64,000 nucleotides of DNA from Emiliania huxleyi CCMP1516 (taxonomy: Eukaryota > Haptophyta > Isochrysidales > Noelaerhabdaceae): assembly GCF_000372725.1 (NCBI RefSeq), contig NW_005198927.1, positions 6,902-70,901 on the forward strand, in the 5' to 3' direction. Of this stretch, positions 31,553 through 41,617 are shown piece by piece. The stretch's first letter is position 1; every line of letters begins with the position of its first letter. The notes beneath the pieces are model-generated. The model was given only the letters and a program-made list of their open reading frames with translations, was not told where the DNA came from and did not search any database. The position numbers and the translations under genes are program-made.

Positions 31553-32681
31553 GCTGCCGAGAGCTCAGTGGGCGCTTGCCACACATCGGTCATCGCGCAC
31601 TCCTCGGTCCTCTCGCGAACGCGATATCCAAGTTCGCCGAACCGGCTCCAAGCGCCACACACTGGACTACCACACGGACACGCGTGAGACAAGTGAAAAA
31701 CTCTTTGGAGCTCTGTCCTCTGGTCGTGAGATGATATGTAACGGGCTGAGGTAAAGGGTTCGACCGGGGGGAAAATTTTTGTGGGGGCCCCCCCCCCTTG
31801 TGGCCCCCGGTGTGTTCTGCACCCCCCGGGGGGGCCCGGGTGTGTTTTTTGGAAAAAACCCCTTTGGGAAAAAAAAAAAAACCCTTTGTTGGGGGGTTTT
31901 TTTGGGGGGGGGGGGGGTGGCCCCCCCCCACGGTATTTTTTCCTTTAAACCGGGGGATTAGGTGGGGGGGGCCCCAAATTTTTTGGGTCCCCCCCCGGCC
32001 CACATAAGCCAGGGGGGGCCCCCCCCCCCCCCCCCCCAGAAGAAGCGTTTTGTTGTTGGGGGGGTGGGGACCCCCCCCCCCCCCCGCAGCAGCGCTCTGC
32101 TGCTGGGGGGGTCAGACCCCCCCCCCCCTAGCAGCAGAGCTCTGCCTGTGGGGGGTGCTGGCTCTCTGTGCAGACCTGCAGACAGCTGTATTGCAATAAG
32201 TAATCCCTGCTCTAGCGGAAATTTTCTGTATATCGTGAATGATCGCCGAGTATCGCCTAATATCGCGCAATATCGCGCAATATCGCGCAATATCGCGCAC
32301 TATCGCGCACCCTCGCCCCGGCGGCGGTGACGGTGACGGGCGAGCATTTCTTTGTTTTCCGGCGCATGCTGCGGTCGCGCTTCCCGCCGCCCGCACCCGC
32401 ACCTTTCTCGCACTTTCGGCGCCCAGGACTGCCATCGGCGCCGCGCGTGAAGGGCTCGCGTGTGACCGCGAGCATCGCACAACATCGCCATTTATCGCAT
32501 TTTATCGCCGCCAAATATCGCGCGGTATCGCGGTTGCGATATTGTGAAAAATTTTCGCTAGGGCAGGGCTATGCGGGAGCTATGGCGGGACCGCTATCGA
32601 CTACGGGAGGACGACCCCGGCTAGTCGCCGGGTCGGACCCGCCGGGTGTCCGTTTTTTTACGCGTAGATACTACTCGTACA
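31553..32681. other. Low-quality homopolymer sequence and TATCGCGC repeats
   Basis: From about 31760 to 32150 the sequence is dominated by runs of G, C, A and T of unlike length (for example GGGGGGG beside CCCCCCC). This looks like poor base-calling rather than biology. Beyond it are AATATCGCGC repeats (32250-32310, 32480-32545). No gene can be called. Confidence 0.7.
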
Positions 32682-33660
32682 TCATTCGTGACCCGCCCAC
32701 AGTTTGGCTCCCGCCTCGAGCGGCGGTGCGAGGCCGATGACACCCTCGCCTTCGACCCTGAGGAGCCACTGCAGCGTCGTGCGGAGGCCACCAAACGGGT
32801 AGATGTGGATTGCCTCTGCGCCGTGCCGCTGCCCCCTCAAGCGCTGCCACACTGCCACGCGCTCGAGGAGCTCCGACGGCTCCGTCGCCGGCGGTGGAGG
32901 ACGGACCCCGCACTGCAACGCCATCCGCTGCAGCAGCTGCGCCTTGGCGGGCCCGACCAGCCCGAGGCTGACCGGCGCCTCCTCCTCGGCGGCCCGCAGT
33001 GCGTCCACAAAGCCTGTGGCACGCTCGGCGTCAAAGCAGATCTGCGTGACGATCCGGGGCTGCTGCCCGGCGCGGCGGAGGGCGGCCGTCTTGCCTTTAA
33101 GGTGCACAATCCCTTCGCCCGTGCTCACGGTGGCACCGATCCCCTCTGGATGTCCGCACAGCCCAACCGTCTCAACGCCACGTCGGGCGAGCGCGCCGCT
33201 CTCGAGCAGGTCGAGCGTCGTCGCGAACGGGCCGCCCGAGGGGCGGGGCGAGGCCGGATTCCCATGCGCGGCGGTGTCGTGCGCGCCTTCGTCGCCTCGC
33301 ACCACGAGCACCTGCAAGGCGAGAGCGGCGGCTAACGCGCACACAGACAGGCTGAGGGCAGCGCTTGCCATGCGCCTCGGAGAGCTGGTTGGAGCAGGCC
33401 TCCTGCCACGAGTCGAGCCTGCGGAGCAGCTCGGCCTCGCTTGGCACGCGCGACGCCGCGATGTGTGGAACAGGCTCGACGTGCGGCGCCGAGGCGTGCA
33501 AGTGAGCGAGAGCAGCGCCCATCGCCGCTGGTGCATCGCCCGGGAGGCTAGGTAGGTACACGCGCGTCCCTCGAGGCACGAGCGCGAGCAGGCTCGTCGT
33601 CAGACTGCTCGTCCCGCTGCCCAGCAGCTTGGTCGGCAGCACCTCGAGGGAGAGGCGCAT
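32682..33660 (-). CDS. Methylenetetrahydrofolate reductase-family protein
   Basis: Two exons, 33660-33400 and 33311-32682, joined across an 88-base GC-AG intron in phase 0, giving 296 residues (about the size of bacterial MetF). The N-terminus has LSLEVLPTKLLGSG and VPRGTRVYLPSLPGD, then VEPVPHIAASRV. After the splice come VLVVRGDEG, GPFATTLDLLESG, VETVGLCGHPEGI, IVTQICFDAERATGFVDALR, VSLGLVGPAK and a C-terminal FGGLRTTLQWL. These are the FAD-TIM-barrel landmarks of the MTHFR fold. GHPEG in place of the usual YPExHP places it in the MTHFR-like branch, so the substrate may not be methylene-THF. No targeting peptide is obvious. Confidence 0.75.
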
Positions 33661-34898
33661 AGGTCTGTACAAACGTGTGCGCTAAGCGCAGACGCGGCGC
33701 GAGAACAAATAACCCACTTGGCGGCGAGGGGGGGCAGCCGCCGCAACAGACGAGCGCACCCCGAGCCGGGGATGCACCTAGGGGTCGTCCAGTTTGGGTT
33801 CGCCTTTCACGGGTGGTAGGGGATCACTATGAACCCTGGGGAGATTGCGCTCTCGGGCGTGTCACGCTAAGTTTGGATAAGCGTGTCACGCTAAGTTTGG
33901 ATAAGCGTGTCACGCTAAGCTCTAAAATAGATAGCATGTTCTTAATGGCCCCACTTCCACATTGGACGCACAACCACCGAGCGCAAATCACTCTGAGTGA
34001 CACATTTCTTGTTGGCTTCTAAAAATCTCTCTCAACCACCTTGGCGCAATGCGCGTCACCTCGGATTGGCTGCTGGCACTCTCGAGGCTATGCCTACACA
34101 GCCTCGCGCGCATGGGCAGTCAAGAGGGACCACGCACCTTCTCAGGACAGCGCCGGCGCCTCTCTCTTGGACCGGCAAACTTGGTGGTCTCGTGTCACCA
34201 ATGTGGGACCAGTGCGGCATCGCGCCATCGACAGCTCTGAACTGCGCCTCACCACTGACCGGGAAGGCCGCCAAGTGGGCCAGCACAGGTCGCACATTGT
34301 GGCAGCAGTCAGCAGTGCATGGCTGATAGCTAGAGCAGCAGCGTCAGGGTCGCAGGGTCGGATCGTGTCAAGCCTCTCGCCCGGCCGGCCGCGTGCAGAC
34401 GTCGGCCTGTCTGCTGTCTGGAGTGATCTGTCGGCGGTCAGTACGACCGATCAGGTCGGAGTTTTCTGATGGTTGGAGGGTCTATCTGTATGTACTCCTC
34501 GAGATCTCTCCAAATCTGCCCTCTGATCAACCGTGATCATTCGGGAAGTCGGTGCTCATAGAGACTGACTCATAGAGCCGGAGCCCCGTTTCCGCACTGC
34601 GGCGCGGCGCACGGTGCCTCCGGGGGGCCCCGCGCCGGCCCAGAGAACGCGACCCCTTCTCTGCACACACCACAGGCACTCGGGAGCAATAAGACATGGG
34701 CTCTACGGCTACACATCCCGAACCACCCTCTCCAGCTGCAGCTCGATACATTCAACACTCTCCAAAGTCTCAACGACCTCGCCTCAATCAACCTCGACTT
34801 CCCCCTCAAGAAGTACACGTAGACGTACGTTCGCTACCGCACGACCAACCTGTACTCGCCGGTGCGCCTCTGTCGGGGGCGGCGACGCCACTCCACTC
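33661..34898. other. Intergenic with a 24-bp tandem repeat
   Basis: About 1.2 kb with no recognised gene. At 33857-33919 the unit GCGTGTCACGCTAAGTTTGG (plus ATAA) occurs about 2.6 times in tandem. Confidence 0.5.
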
Positions 34899-37627
34899 TC
34901 AGAGGTGCGTCTGCCCGTCCGTCTGTGAGCACTCCGGCCCGAGGTAGAAGCGCTCCTCAGTGGGCGGCGTCCAGCCGTCGTAGGTGATTCGGATGACCGT
35001 GTGCAGCGGCATCGACAGCTTGGGCGCCTGCGCCCGCGTCCGGCCGGTCAGGTAGCAGTAAAGCAGCCGCAGCACGGCCTGGTGCGAGACGATGACCAGC
35101 GGCTCGTGGTACGACTCGAGCTCGTGCACGAGCGGGTCGAGCCGCGCGAGGATGTCGAGGTACGACTCGCCGCGCGGGTAGCGGAAGCCGATCTTGTCGG
35201 TGGCGCGCATCTTCGCCTCGGACGGGAAGCTGTGCTGGATCTCCTCGTACGTCATCCCCTCGCACTCGCCCGCGAAGATCTCGTCGAGGTTGCGGTACAC
35301 GCGCGGCGCCATCTGCTGCCACACGCGGTCGCGGTCGCCGCCGCCGCCGCGGTCCGAGTCCAAGTCGATCCCTCCGAGCGCGACGCCGCCGACGACGCCG
35401 GAGAGGCCGCCCGAGCGCAGCCGCTCTCGGAGCCCGTTCGCGCGCGGCGGGGTCCCGCGCAAGCCGCTGCTGCGGCCGGCGCTGCAGCGGGTCGGCGAGT
35501 CGCCTGTTGAGAGCAGACGGTGTGAGAGACGCAACTCACAGCTGCCGCGGGTCGGCGAGGGCGGCGCCGTTGGCGAGGGCATCGTCGGCGTCGGGTTCGG
35601 GCGGCACGGACGGAGTGCCGAGGTCCTCCTCGCTGATGATCGGGTGTGGGATGTGCTGGGCGGTGAGGATGGTGCGCTGGAGCGAGGAGGTCCACAGGCG
35701 CGTCTTTGTGAGCGAGTCGAGGCCGGCAGCCTGCTGGTAGCACACGTACGGCATCACCCACGCGCCGAGCCGGCGCGCGTACTCCTCGCCGGCGGGCGAG
35801 AGGGGCGAGTTGCCGCCGATCTTGCCGAGCTGATTGTACGTGGACTGGCCGTGGCGCGTCAGGTAGATGACGTGCGGCGACGGGTGAACGACGGTGAGGA
35901 TCTGGACGATCCTCATCCGCAGGAACCCGTGCATGTTATNNNNNNNNNNNNNNNNNNNNNNNNNNNNNNNNNNNNNNNNNNNNNNNNNNNNNNNNNNNNN
36001 NNNNNNNNNNNNNNNNNNNNNNNNNNNNNNNNNNNNNNNAAGCGAACGGGTGTGCTTGTGGGGGGGAAAACCCGTTGGGAGCCGGATGCCAGGCCCAAAG
36101 GCTAGATTTCATGGCGGGCGCCTTAGGCCCGGGGTCGGAGGTAGAGTCAGTGCACAGTTATGGTGGTGCCGGGGGGGCTGCGGCTGCGGCTGGGCGCGGC
36201 GCGCCTTGTCTCCGTAGTTGATGAGCTTGATGTACGAGAGGTCGTCCTCGGAGCCGTCCTCCTGGAGCGAGACGTACACGCGGGCGAAGCGGTTCACCCG
36301 CGCGTGGAACTCACGCACGAGCCGCGGAGGGATGTCGTCGCTCTCCTCGAGGGCTTCGGCGGCGGCGGCGGACCAGTCGTATCCGGAGCCGTACCTAGTC
36401 GAGGGTCGCCTCGGGTCACCGTCACCTCCGGTGATCTGGAGGGCGGCAGACCCGCCGTCTCTGCGCCCATGATTGCGCGAGGAGCTGGCCCGGGTCGGCC
36501 TGCCGGGGGTGGCGGGCGAGGAGGGCACGGCGATGCCGCGCGCGTTCTCCTCCCCCTCGCGCGACTGGCGCGAGTCGCGCGAGTCGCGCGCCTCCGCGCC
36601 GCGAGAGAGGCGCCGCTCATGGCGGATCTGCAGACGGGCGAGGGCAGCTGCGAGTCGGTGTGCTGTCGAGGTCGGCCGCGTGAAAGTGGGCGGGGGAGGA
36701 GGGGGCGGGAGGGGCGGCGGAGGAGAGGCCGAGTGGGGCCGCCCTCTCTCGGGACGCGCAGTGCGTGCGCGGGGCGGCGCGTGGCTGCTGGTCACCTTGG
36801 ACAGCAGGTTTTGCTCCATGAGCTTTGCCGAGTTGACTATCACCTCGATGAAGATCACCTTGGCACCGAGGCGCTTGTCTGACTGGATGGTCTCGGCCGC
36901 CCAGCGCCGCCGCTCCTTGGAGGTGCACGCCCACTTCTCGTAGAAGCTACCCATCCCGTCTGACGTGAAGATGATGGCCACCTTGCCCGAGTCGACATTC
37001 TTGCGCCGCCGGTCCGCCTCGTCCACCAAGAGGTGCTGCTCGGTGTTCTGGATCTCCTCGCGCGCCGCCGCCATCGCCCGCTCGGCGGCGCGCGCCTGCG
37101 CGGTCTGGCAGTTCCGCGGCACCGGCACCGTCATGTTCCCGCCCGCCCGCCTCGCCGCCTCGCCCGACGAGTTGAGGAAGAGCTTGAGGTCGCGCGTGAG
37201 CGTGTTGGCCGACGCCTCGATGCGACACTCGTCCTGCGGTTGCGCCGCGTGGCCAATGTCGACGGGCTGGCAGCCCATGTACCTGCGCATCGAAGCCGCG
37301 GTGAGCGGCGCCTTTGCAGCGGTGGTGTGCACTGGAGCGGGGCGGCGGCGCGACGCACTCTGCGACGTCAAAGAGCTTGACCTCTGCGCCGTGGAAAAAG
37401 TAGAGGTACTTTGAGAGACGCTGTGCGATGAAGCACTTGCCGCGCTCCGGCAGACCAATCACGATGAGCACATGGCGCACGCCGATCAGGCCTGCCATCC
37501 CGGCCGAGGGCGGTGGGACGGAGGTCGGCAGCGGGTTCTCGGACGTCGGCCTGAGCAGGTGCTCCTGGCTTTTCACGTACACGTCGTTGAGCGCGCCGGA
37601 GCTCTCCACGCGGGGTCTCGGCTCCAT
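34899..37627 (-). CDS. PFKFB: 6-phosphofructo-2-kinase/fructose-2,6-bisphosphatase
   Basis: This bifunctional enzyme makes and degrades fructose-2,6-bisphosphate, the regulator of glycolysis and gluconeogenesis. Exon 1 (37627-37359) carries the kinase P-loop in HVLIVIGLPERGKCFIAQRL. After a 76-base intron, exon 2 (37282 to about 36796) has RDLKLFLNSSGE and GKVAIIFTSDGMGSFYEKWA, then AKVIFIEVIVNSAKLMEQNL. A further exon near 36440-36200 has RVYVSLQEDGSEDDLSYIKL. A 100-N gap follows. The phosphatase half (35934-34899) has HVIYLTRHGQSTYNQ (catalytic RHG), LWTSSLQRTILTAQ, LDEIFAGECEGMTYEEIQ and VIVSHQAVLRLLYCYLTG. The splice around 35540-35503 and the junction at the gap are not resolved. The kinase P-loop lysine is kept (ERGKC), so both activities look possible. 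Confidence 0.9.
35940..36039. other. Assembly gap of 100 N
   Basis: Exactly 100 N inside the PFKFB gene, between the end of the kinase half and the phosphatase half. Its true size is unknown. Confidence 1.
36042..36170 (+). repeat. Dispersed repeat B, copy 2
   Basis: Inverted match to 30568-30697, directly abutting the N gap. It probably lies in a PFKFB intron and may be the reason the assembly broke here. Confidence 0.7.
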
Positions 37628-37799
37628 GCTGCGTCGGCCTTGTCTTTCAGGTTCTCTTCGCACCGCTCCTCAGAATTCGGCAATTTGCAGAAAGAATTTT
37701 ACGCGCCCAAGTGCCCTGCCATCCCTCCCTTGCTGTCGTCCTCCCATCCCTCCCTTGGGTTGTCCGTTTTCTTTCTTTTCTTTCTTTGCTGTCATATCC

Positions 37800-37960
37800 T
37801 ATGCGAGAGAGATCCCCTGTGCCCTGTGCCCAGCCCTCTCCGCGCGGCGATGCGCCCTCCCCCCTCGCTTTTGCAAAATCCTGCAAAGGTGGGGACGTGT
37901 CTGTCCTCGACCCAGCCCTAGCTTGGGATGTCCGTTGTATTTATTTATTTATTGCTGTCT
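37800..37960 (+). repeat. Dispersed repeat C, copy 1
   Basis: Shares with 40345-40545 the ordered words CGAGAGA, GCCCAGCCC, GCGATGCGC, AGGTGGGGAC and TGTCCGTTGTATTTATTTAT. Copy 1 is followed by a pyrimidine tract and an AG that could serve as the acceptor for the next exon. Confidence 0.65.
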
Positions 37961-37982
37961 GTTTTCTTTCTTTCTTTCTGTA

Positions 37983-38282
37983 GCCAAACAGCGCTTGAAC
38001 CCAGGGCGTTCAAGCTACGCGGAGAAGAACAACAACGGCGACTCGCCGTACTCGGTCTCTTTCACCGCGACGCAGAGCGGCGACGTCACCGTCCATCTCC
38101 ACCCTCACTCGCAGCTCGAGCGCGCAGTCCGCCACGAGCGGCAGGCGCAGGCTGTGGAGCCGCCCACGAGCGCGAGCCCTACGGCGCCGCCGGCCCCAGC
38201 CGCCGCGCCGCCGGCTGCTGAGCCCGTGAGCGCCAAGACGTATGCCGCCGCAGCTTACCCGCACACCCGCAGGGAGCCCTGA
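37983..38282 (+). CDS. Terminal exon of an unrecognised gene, ended by a transposon
   Basis: After a pyrimidine-rich tract and TAG at 37980-37982 a frame runs to 38282: KQRLNPGRSSYAEKNNNGDS, PYSVSFTATQSGDVTVHLHP, then Pro/Ala-rich sequence and ending AAAYPHTRREP. The stop TGA (38280-38282) is the first codon of the TIR element at 38280. Upstream exons are not found. No family recognised. Confidence 0.3.
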   Translation, partial: AKQRLNPGRSSYAEKNNNGDSPYSVSFTATQSGDVTVHLHPHSQLERAVRHERQAQAVEPPTSASPTAPPAPAAAPPAAEPVSAKTYAAAAYPHTRREP

Positions 38283-39111
38283 GGGAGGGTGTAGAGGATG
38301 TAGAGTGCTGAGGGAGGGTAGAGGATGTAGAGTGTAGAGCGCTGTAGGTAGAGCTGTAGAGAGATGTAGAGCGCTCTGGAGCGCTGTAGAGCTCTGATAG
38401 AGCTGTAGAGCTCTACATCCGCCGCGTGACGAGGCGCGTGCCCCGTGCGTTGTAGAGCGATGTAGAGGCGCTCTACAACGTGAAATCTCTACAACAAACT
38501 CTGCATGATAAGCGGCGAACGAGGCACGGTCGCTCTCCGACATGAGGCGCGTTGCACTCTTGCCAGTGCTGCCCTGGCCTTCTGTCTGCCCGCCCAATGG
38601 GTAGGAGGTGCCTCTGCTGCTGTGGCATACCTCACGGCTGCGACTGGCCGGCGCCTCGGCGCGTCAGCTCGGCTTGGCGTAGCGATCGTGGCCAGCACAA
38701 CTCGCCTGGACTCAACGCTCAGCCAGGAGCTTCCGCACGCGCTGGCGCGAGTCATGGCGCATGCAGCGCGTCTGAATGCTCGCCTCTCGCCTCGCGCAAA
38801 TTCGACCGTCCTCGCAGCCGACAGTCCACCGCCTGCTAAAGAAGCACAGCGATGAATGCGGCACCGGCGACGCATGGCAGGCTGGTCATGACGCAGTCAT
38901 AGGGGGTTGTGTGCCGTCAGAGTGACTCTCTGTGTGTCAGGGATAGTCAGGGCCGTCCATCAGAGCTCCAGTAAGCTCGGAGACACCCCATTAGTGCGAC
39001 TCGGCCTCTTTGAGTCACTGCCTTCCCGGCGGTTTGGCTGTAGAGCCTCTACAACAAACTCCACAGCAAAATCGCGCTCTACATCGCTCTACAACGCACG
39101 CGCCTCGTCAG
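38280..39111 (+). mobile_element. TIR element family A, copy 3, 3'-truncated
   Basis: Same orientation as copy 2. The left terminus is partly duplicated (TGAGGGAGGG at 38280 and again near 38309). The internal ORF is disrupted by a two-base insertion after ATGAGGCGCGTTGCAC (38541). The right arm stops at CGCGCCTCGTC (39111), exactly where a perfect small hairpin begins. Confidence 0.85.
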
Positions 39112-39112
39112 G

Positions 39113-39135
39113 CGACGGCCCCTTATGGGCCGTCG
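39113..39135. repeat. Perfect 9-bp-stem hairpin at transposon breakpoint
   Basis: CGACGGCCC, loop CTTAT, GGGCCGTCG. It directly abuts the truncation point of family A copy 3. Confidence 0.9.
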
Positions 39136-39548
39136 AAGAGGCCGGCGTACTCCTCCGGCCGACCCCTCTCCCAATCCTCCCCGGGCTCTCGCTCCTCCTC
39201 CTTCGCTAGCGCCCTCGCCCCCCGCCGGCGGCGATTCCGTGCGGCCGGCCGTCGCCCCCTCCCCCTCCCCACCCCCATCACGGCCGGAGCCGTACCACCC
39301 AGCGCGCACACGGAAGGAGGACTGAGCCTCAACCCTGTCCGCCCTCACCGCCCGCACGGCGGCGTCGCACGCCTCAGCCCGCGAAGCGCCTGCAGCTTCG
39401 CCGCGGCGGTCGCCGAAAAAGAAAGCGCGTTCCTAGGCCGCGCATCGGTACTCGTCTTGGTTGCCAACACATACCTAAGATCGGTACTCGTAAGGACGTG
39501 ACCCGCTCCCACGTCTAGCGCTACACGTCCAGTGCTACCAGGCATCCG

Positions 39549-39812
39549 ATGCACGCCTTCACCGACGCCGAGCGTCGCGAGCTGATCACGGACCAGTCGA
39601 ACGCCGTGCGGCGAGCGATGAACGAGGGCAACCTCACGACCGCACGTCGAAACCGGACGTGGCTTGTCATCGTCGGCGCGCTGCTGCTGTTTTCGGCCTA
39701 CCGGTTGATGCGCGGCACGAGCGTGGTGACTACGCTCGCAGCAGCGGACGCTTCGCGGGCAGAGGAGAGCGCAGGGAGGTTGCCGCTCGCAAAGGTCGCA
39801 GCGGGCATATAA
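39549..39812 (+). CDS. Small single-pass membrane protein, hypothetical
   Basis: 87 residues from an ATG at 39549. A polar N-terminal part (TDAERRELITDQSNAVRRAM) is followed by one membrane span (WLVIVGALLLFSAYRLM) and a short tail. No family recognised. Confidence 0.4.
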   Translation: MHAFTDAERRELITDQSNAVRRAMNEGNLTTARRNRTWLVIVGALLLFSAYRLMRGTSVVTTLAAADASRAEESAGRLPLAKVAAGI

Positions 39813-39932
39813 AGAAAAGTAGAACCGGCAAACTCAGACGCATAAAGACAAAGAGACACGAGGTGTTGTGTATTTTTGTGTGCGGTGTGTGATCACCTTC
39901 ACCCAGCCGCGCAACACGCCGCACACAGCGTC

Positions 39933-40320
39933 TCACCGCTTCGCGAGCGACAGTCCGCCCACCGATTTGCCGTGCGACGCAAAGAACACGAGCGGCTCGT
40001 CGATGAGGGCGTGGAGGGAGTGGCCATCGATGTCCTTGCTCTCGACGAGAGACTTGTAGAGGCGTGCCGAGACCTGCGCCTCTCGCACGCGGTACTCTGC
40101 ACGCATGAGCTTCGCCGCAGCCTCCTCGTCCTCGAGCGCGGCCCGCCAGCTCTCGTACTTTCCCATGTGCGCCTTCCACTCGGCCTCGCGCCTCGCGAGC
40201 CGCTCCTCCCACATCCTCGAGACGCGCACTGCGCCTTGGCGGCGGCGGGCGCTCTCCTTGCTGAGCCTTGTCAGGAGCAGGAGAACTAGGAGAGCGCAAC
40301 CAGTAGGAGGCCCGCGCTTG
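39933..40320 (-). CDS. Hypothetical membrane/coiled-coil protein exon
   Basis: The frame from about 40320, after an AG acceptor-like site near 40330, reads GPPTGCALLVLLLLTRLSKE (a membrane segment). A helical, charged stretch follows (MWEERLARREAEWKAHMGKY, EDEEAAAKLMRAEYRVREAQ), and it ends at KSVGGLSLAKR. An ATG at 40214 would give a shorter 93-residue form. Repeat C lies directly upstream, probably in an intron. Not recognised. Confidence 0.35.
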
Positions 40321-40344
40321 CCCCCGTGCCGCCGGGTGCAACCT

Positions 40345-40545
40345 GTCCTATACGAGAGATGGGATTCCTGTCGTGAGGGTGAACCCCCTGCCCAGCCCCC
40401 CTCCGTGTCGCGATGCGCTCCCCGCTCCCGTTCCCCTGTGTCCCTGATCGTCCTACAAGATCCTGCTTGTGCAGGTGGGGACCCTGTCCTTCTCCCACCC
40501 CTCGTTTGGCGTGTCCGTTGTATTTATTTATTTTATTTATTAAAG
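40345..40545 (+). repeat. Dispersed repeat C, copy 2
   Basis: Matches 37800-37960, ending in the same TGTCCGTTGTATTTATTTAT word. Similar TTGTCCGTTTTCTTTCTTT tracts occur near 37752, 52603 and 53537. Confidence 0.65.
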
Positions 40546-40574
40546 TACATACATTCTTTGTCTGCTCCTGTGGT

Positions 40575-40608
40575 GCGGGCGACGGCTTCTGAGGAAGCCG
40601 TCGCCCGC
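40575..40608. repeat. Perfect 15-bp-stem hairpin
   Basis: GCGGGCGACGGCTTC and its exact reverse complement around the loop TGAG, about 180 bases upstream of the plastid-protein start. Confidence 0.95.
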
Positions 40609-40784
40609 GCCTCGCCTGTCGCGTGAATCGTGTCGTGGAGCACTTGGAGCACTTGGAGTGCAGTCATCAACCTCTGGCACCGCCTTTCCTGCAAAATTTC
40701 TTTGTCATCCATCTGTTCGCTACCGAGTGCGAGGAGTGCGAGGCCTACGGACGAGGCGCTCTCAATCCGCGTAGAGTCGGCTCG

Positions 40785-41264
40785 ATGCCAATGGCGCTCG
40801 CCTGCGCGACCCTCCTATCCATCGGCTTTGTCGGGCCGCAGGGGCCTATCCGTCGGACTGCAGTCGTCGGCCCGCGTGCCAGATCGGCCCGCTGCTGCGA
40901 CGCCGGCGACGAGCCCGCCGAGTCGGCGCTCAAGAGCCTGTTCACCACGAACCGCGACTCGCCCGACGCGAGAGCCAACCAGCTCGCGTGGGCGCGGAGG
41001 CAGATGGAGGCGGAGGTGCCGCAGACGACGCTCGACGGCGCGCCCATCGCCGGCCGCGACGACCTCATCCGCAAGTACATTGCAGCGGAGAAGGAGAAGC
41101 TGGGGCGCGAGCTGGAGTGGGAGGAGGCGGCGGGCGAGGTTGACGCGTGGCTGCTGAAGCAGGCCACCGCGGCGCCCGCCAAGACGTCGGCGGCGGACGT
41201 CGGCGCCGCGCTGGCCGTCTTTGCGGCCGCCTTTGCGCTGCAGCTCTACTTCTCCTCGCGGTGA
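40785..41264 (+). CDS. Probable plastid-targeted membrane protein, unknown function
   Basis: 159 residues from the ATG at 40785. The N-terminus combines a signal-peptide-like core (MPMALACATLLSIGFVGPQG) with a following Arg/Ala-rich stretch (RRTAVVGPRARSARCC). This is the two-part presequence used for import into secondary plastids. The mature part is charged and helical (ANQLAWARRQMEAEVPQ, AAEKEKLGRELEWEEAAGEV) and ends in one membrane span (VGAALAVFAAAFALQLYF). No domain recognised; targeting is inference. Confidence 0.55.
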   Translation: MPMALACATLLSIGFVGPQGPIRRTAVVGPRARSARCCDAGDEPAESALKSLFTTNRDSPDARANQLAWARRQMEAEVPQTTLDGAPIAGRDDLIRKYIAAEKEKLGRELEWEEAAGEVDAWLLKQATAAPAKTSAADVGAALAVFAAAFALQLYFSSR

Positions 41265-41617
41265 CCGGCTTCTTCGCCGTGAGTGCGAGAGTGGGGGGGG
41301 GGAGGGATCGCCACCGATCGCCTCGGCCTCCGTCATTAGTAATGTATCCGGTCTGACCGAATCTTCGGCTGGTGTGTATCGCGGCCCGCCATAAATCACA
41401 CCTCCACGTGGACTCCACGCGCTGCCCGCCTGCGCCCGAACGCCGAACCCCCTGGTCAACTCACCCTCCACACCCCGTAGCAAAAGTGAGAGGGAGGCTG
41501 CTTCGTAAATTAAAATTCGTTTTTCGTTACTATAAAATGTAACTAAAATGCAGGGGGACCCCGCGGGAGGGGCAAGAACCGAGCATCGCGCCTTTAGTTA
41601 TGAGCGTAGCGAAATCT
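41265..41617. other. Intergenic, convergent 3' ends
   Basis: About 350 bases between the plastid-type protein gene and the end of the GT90 gene. Nothing recognised. Confidence 0.4.
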
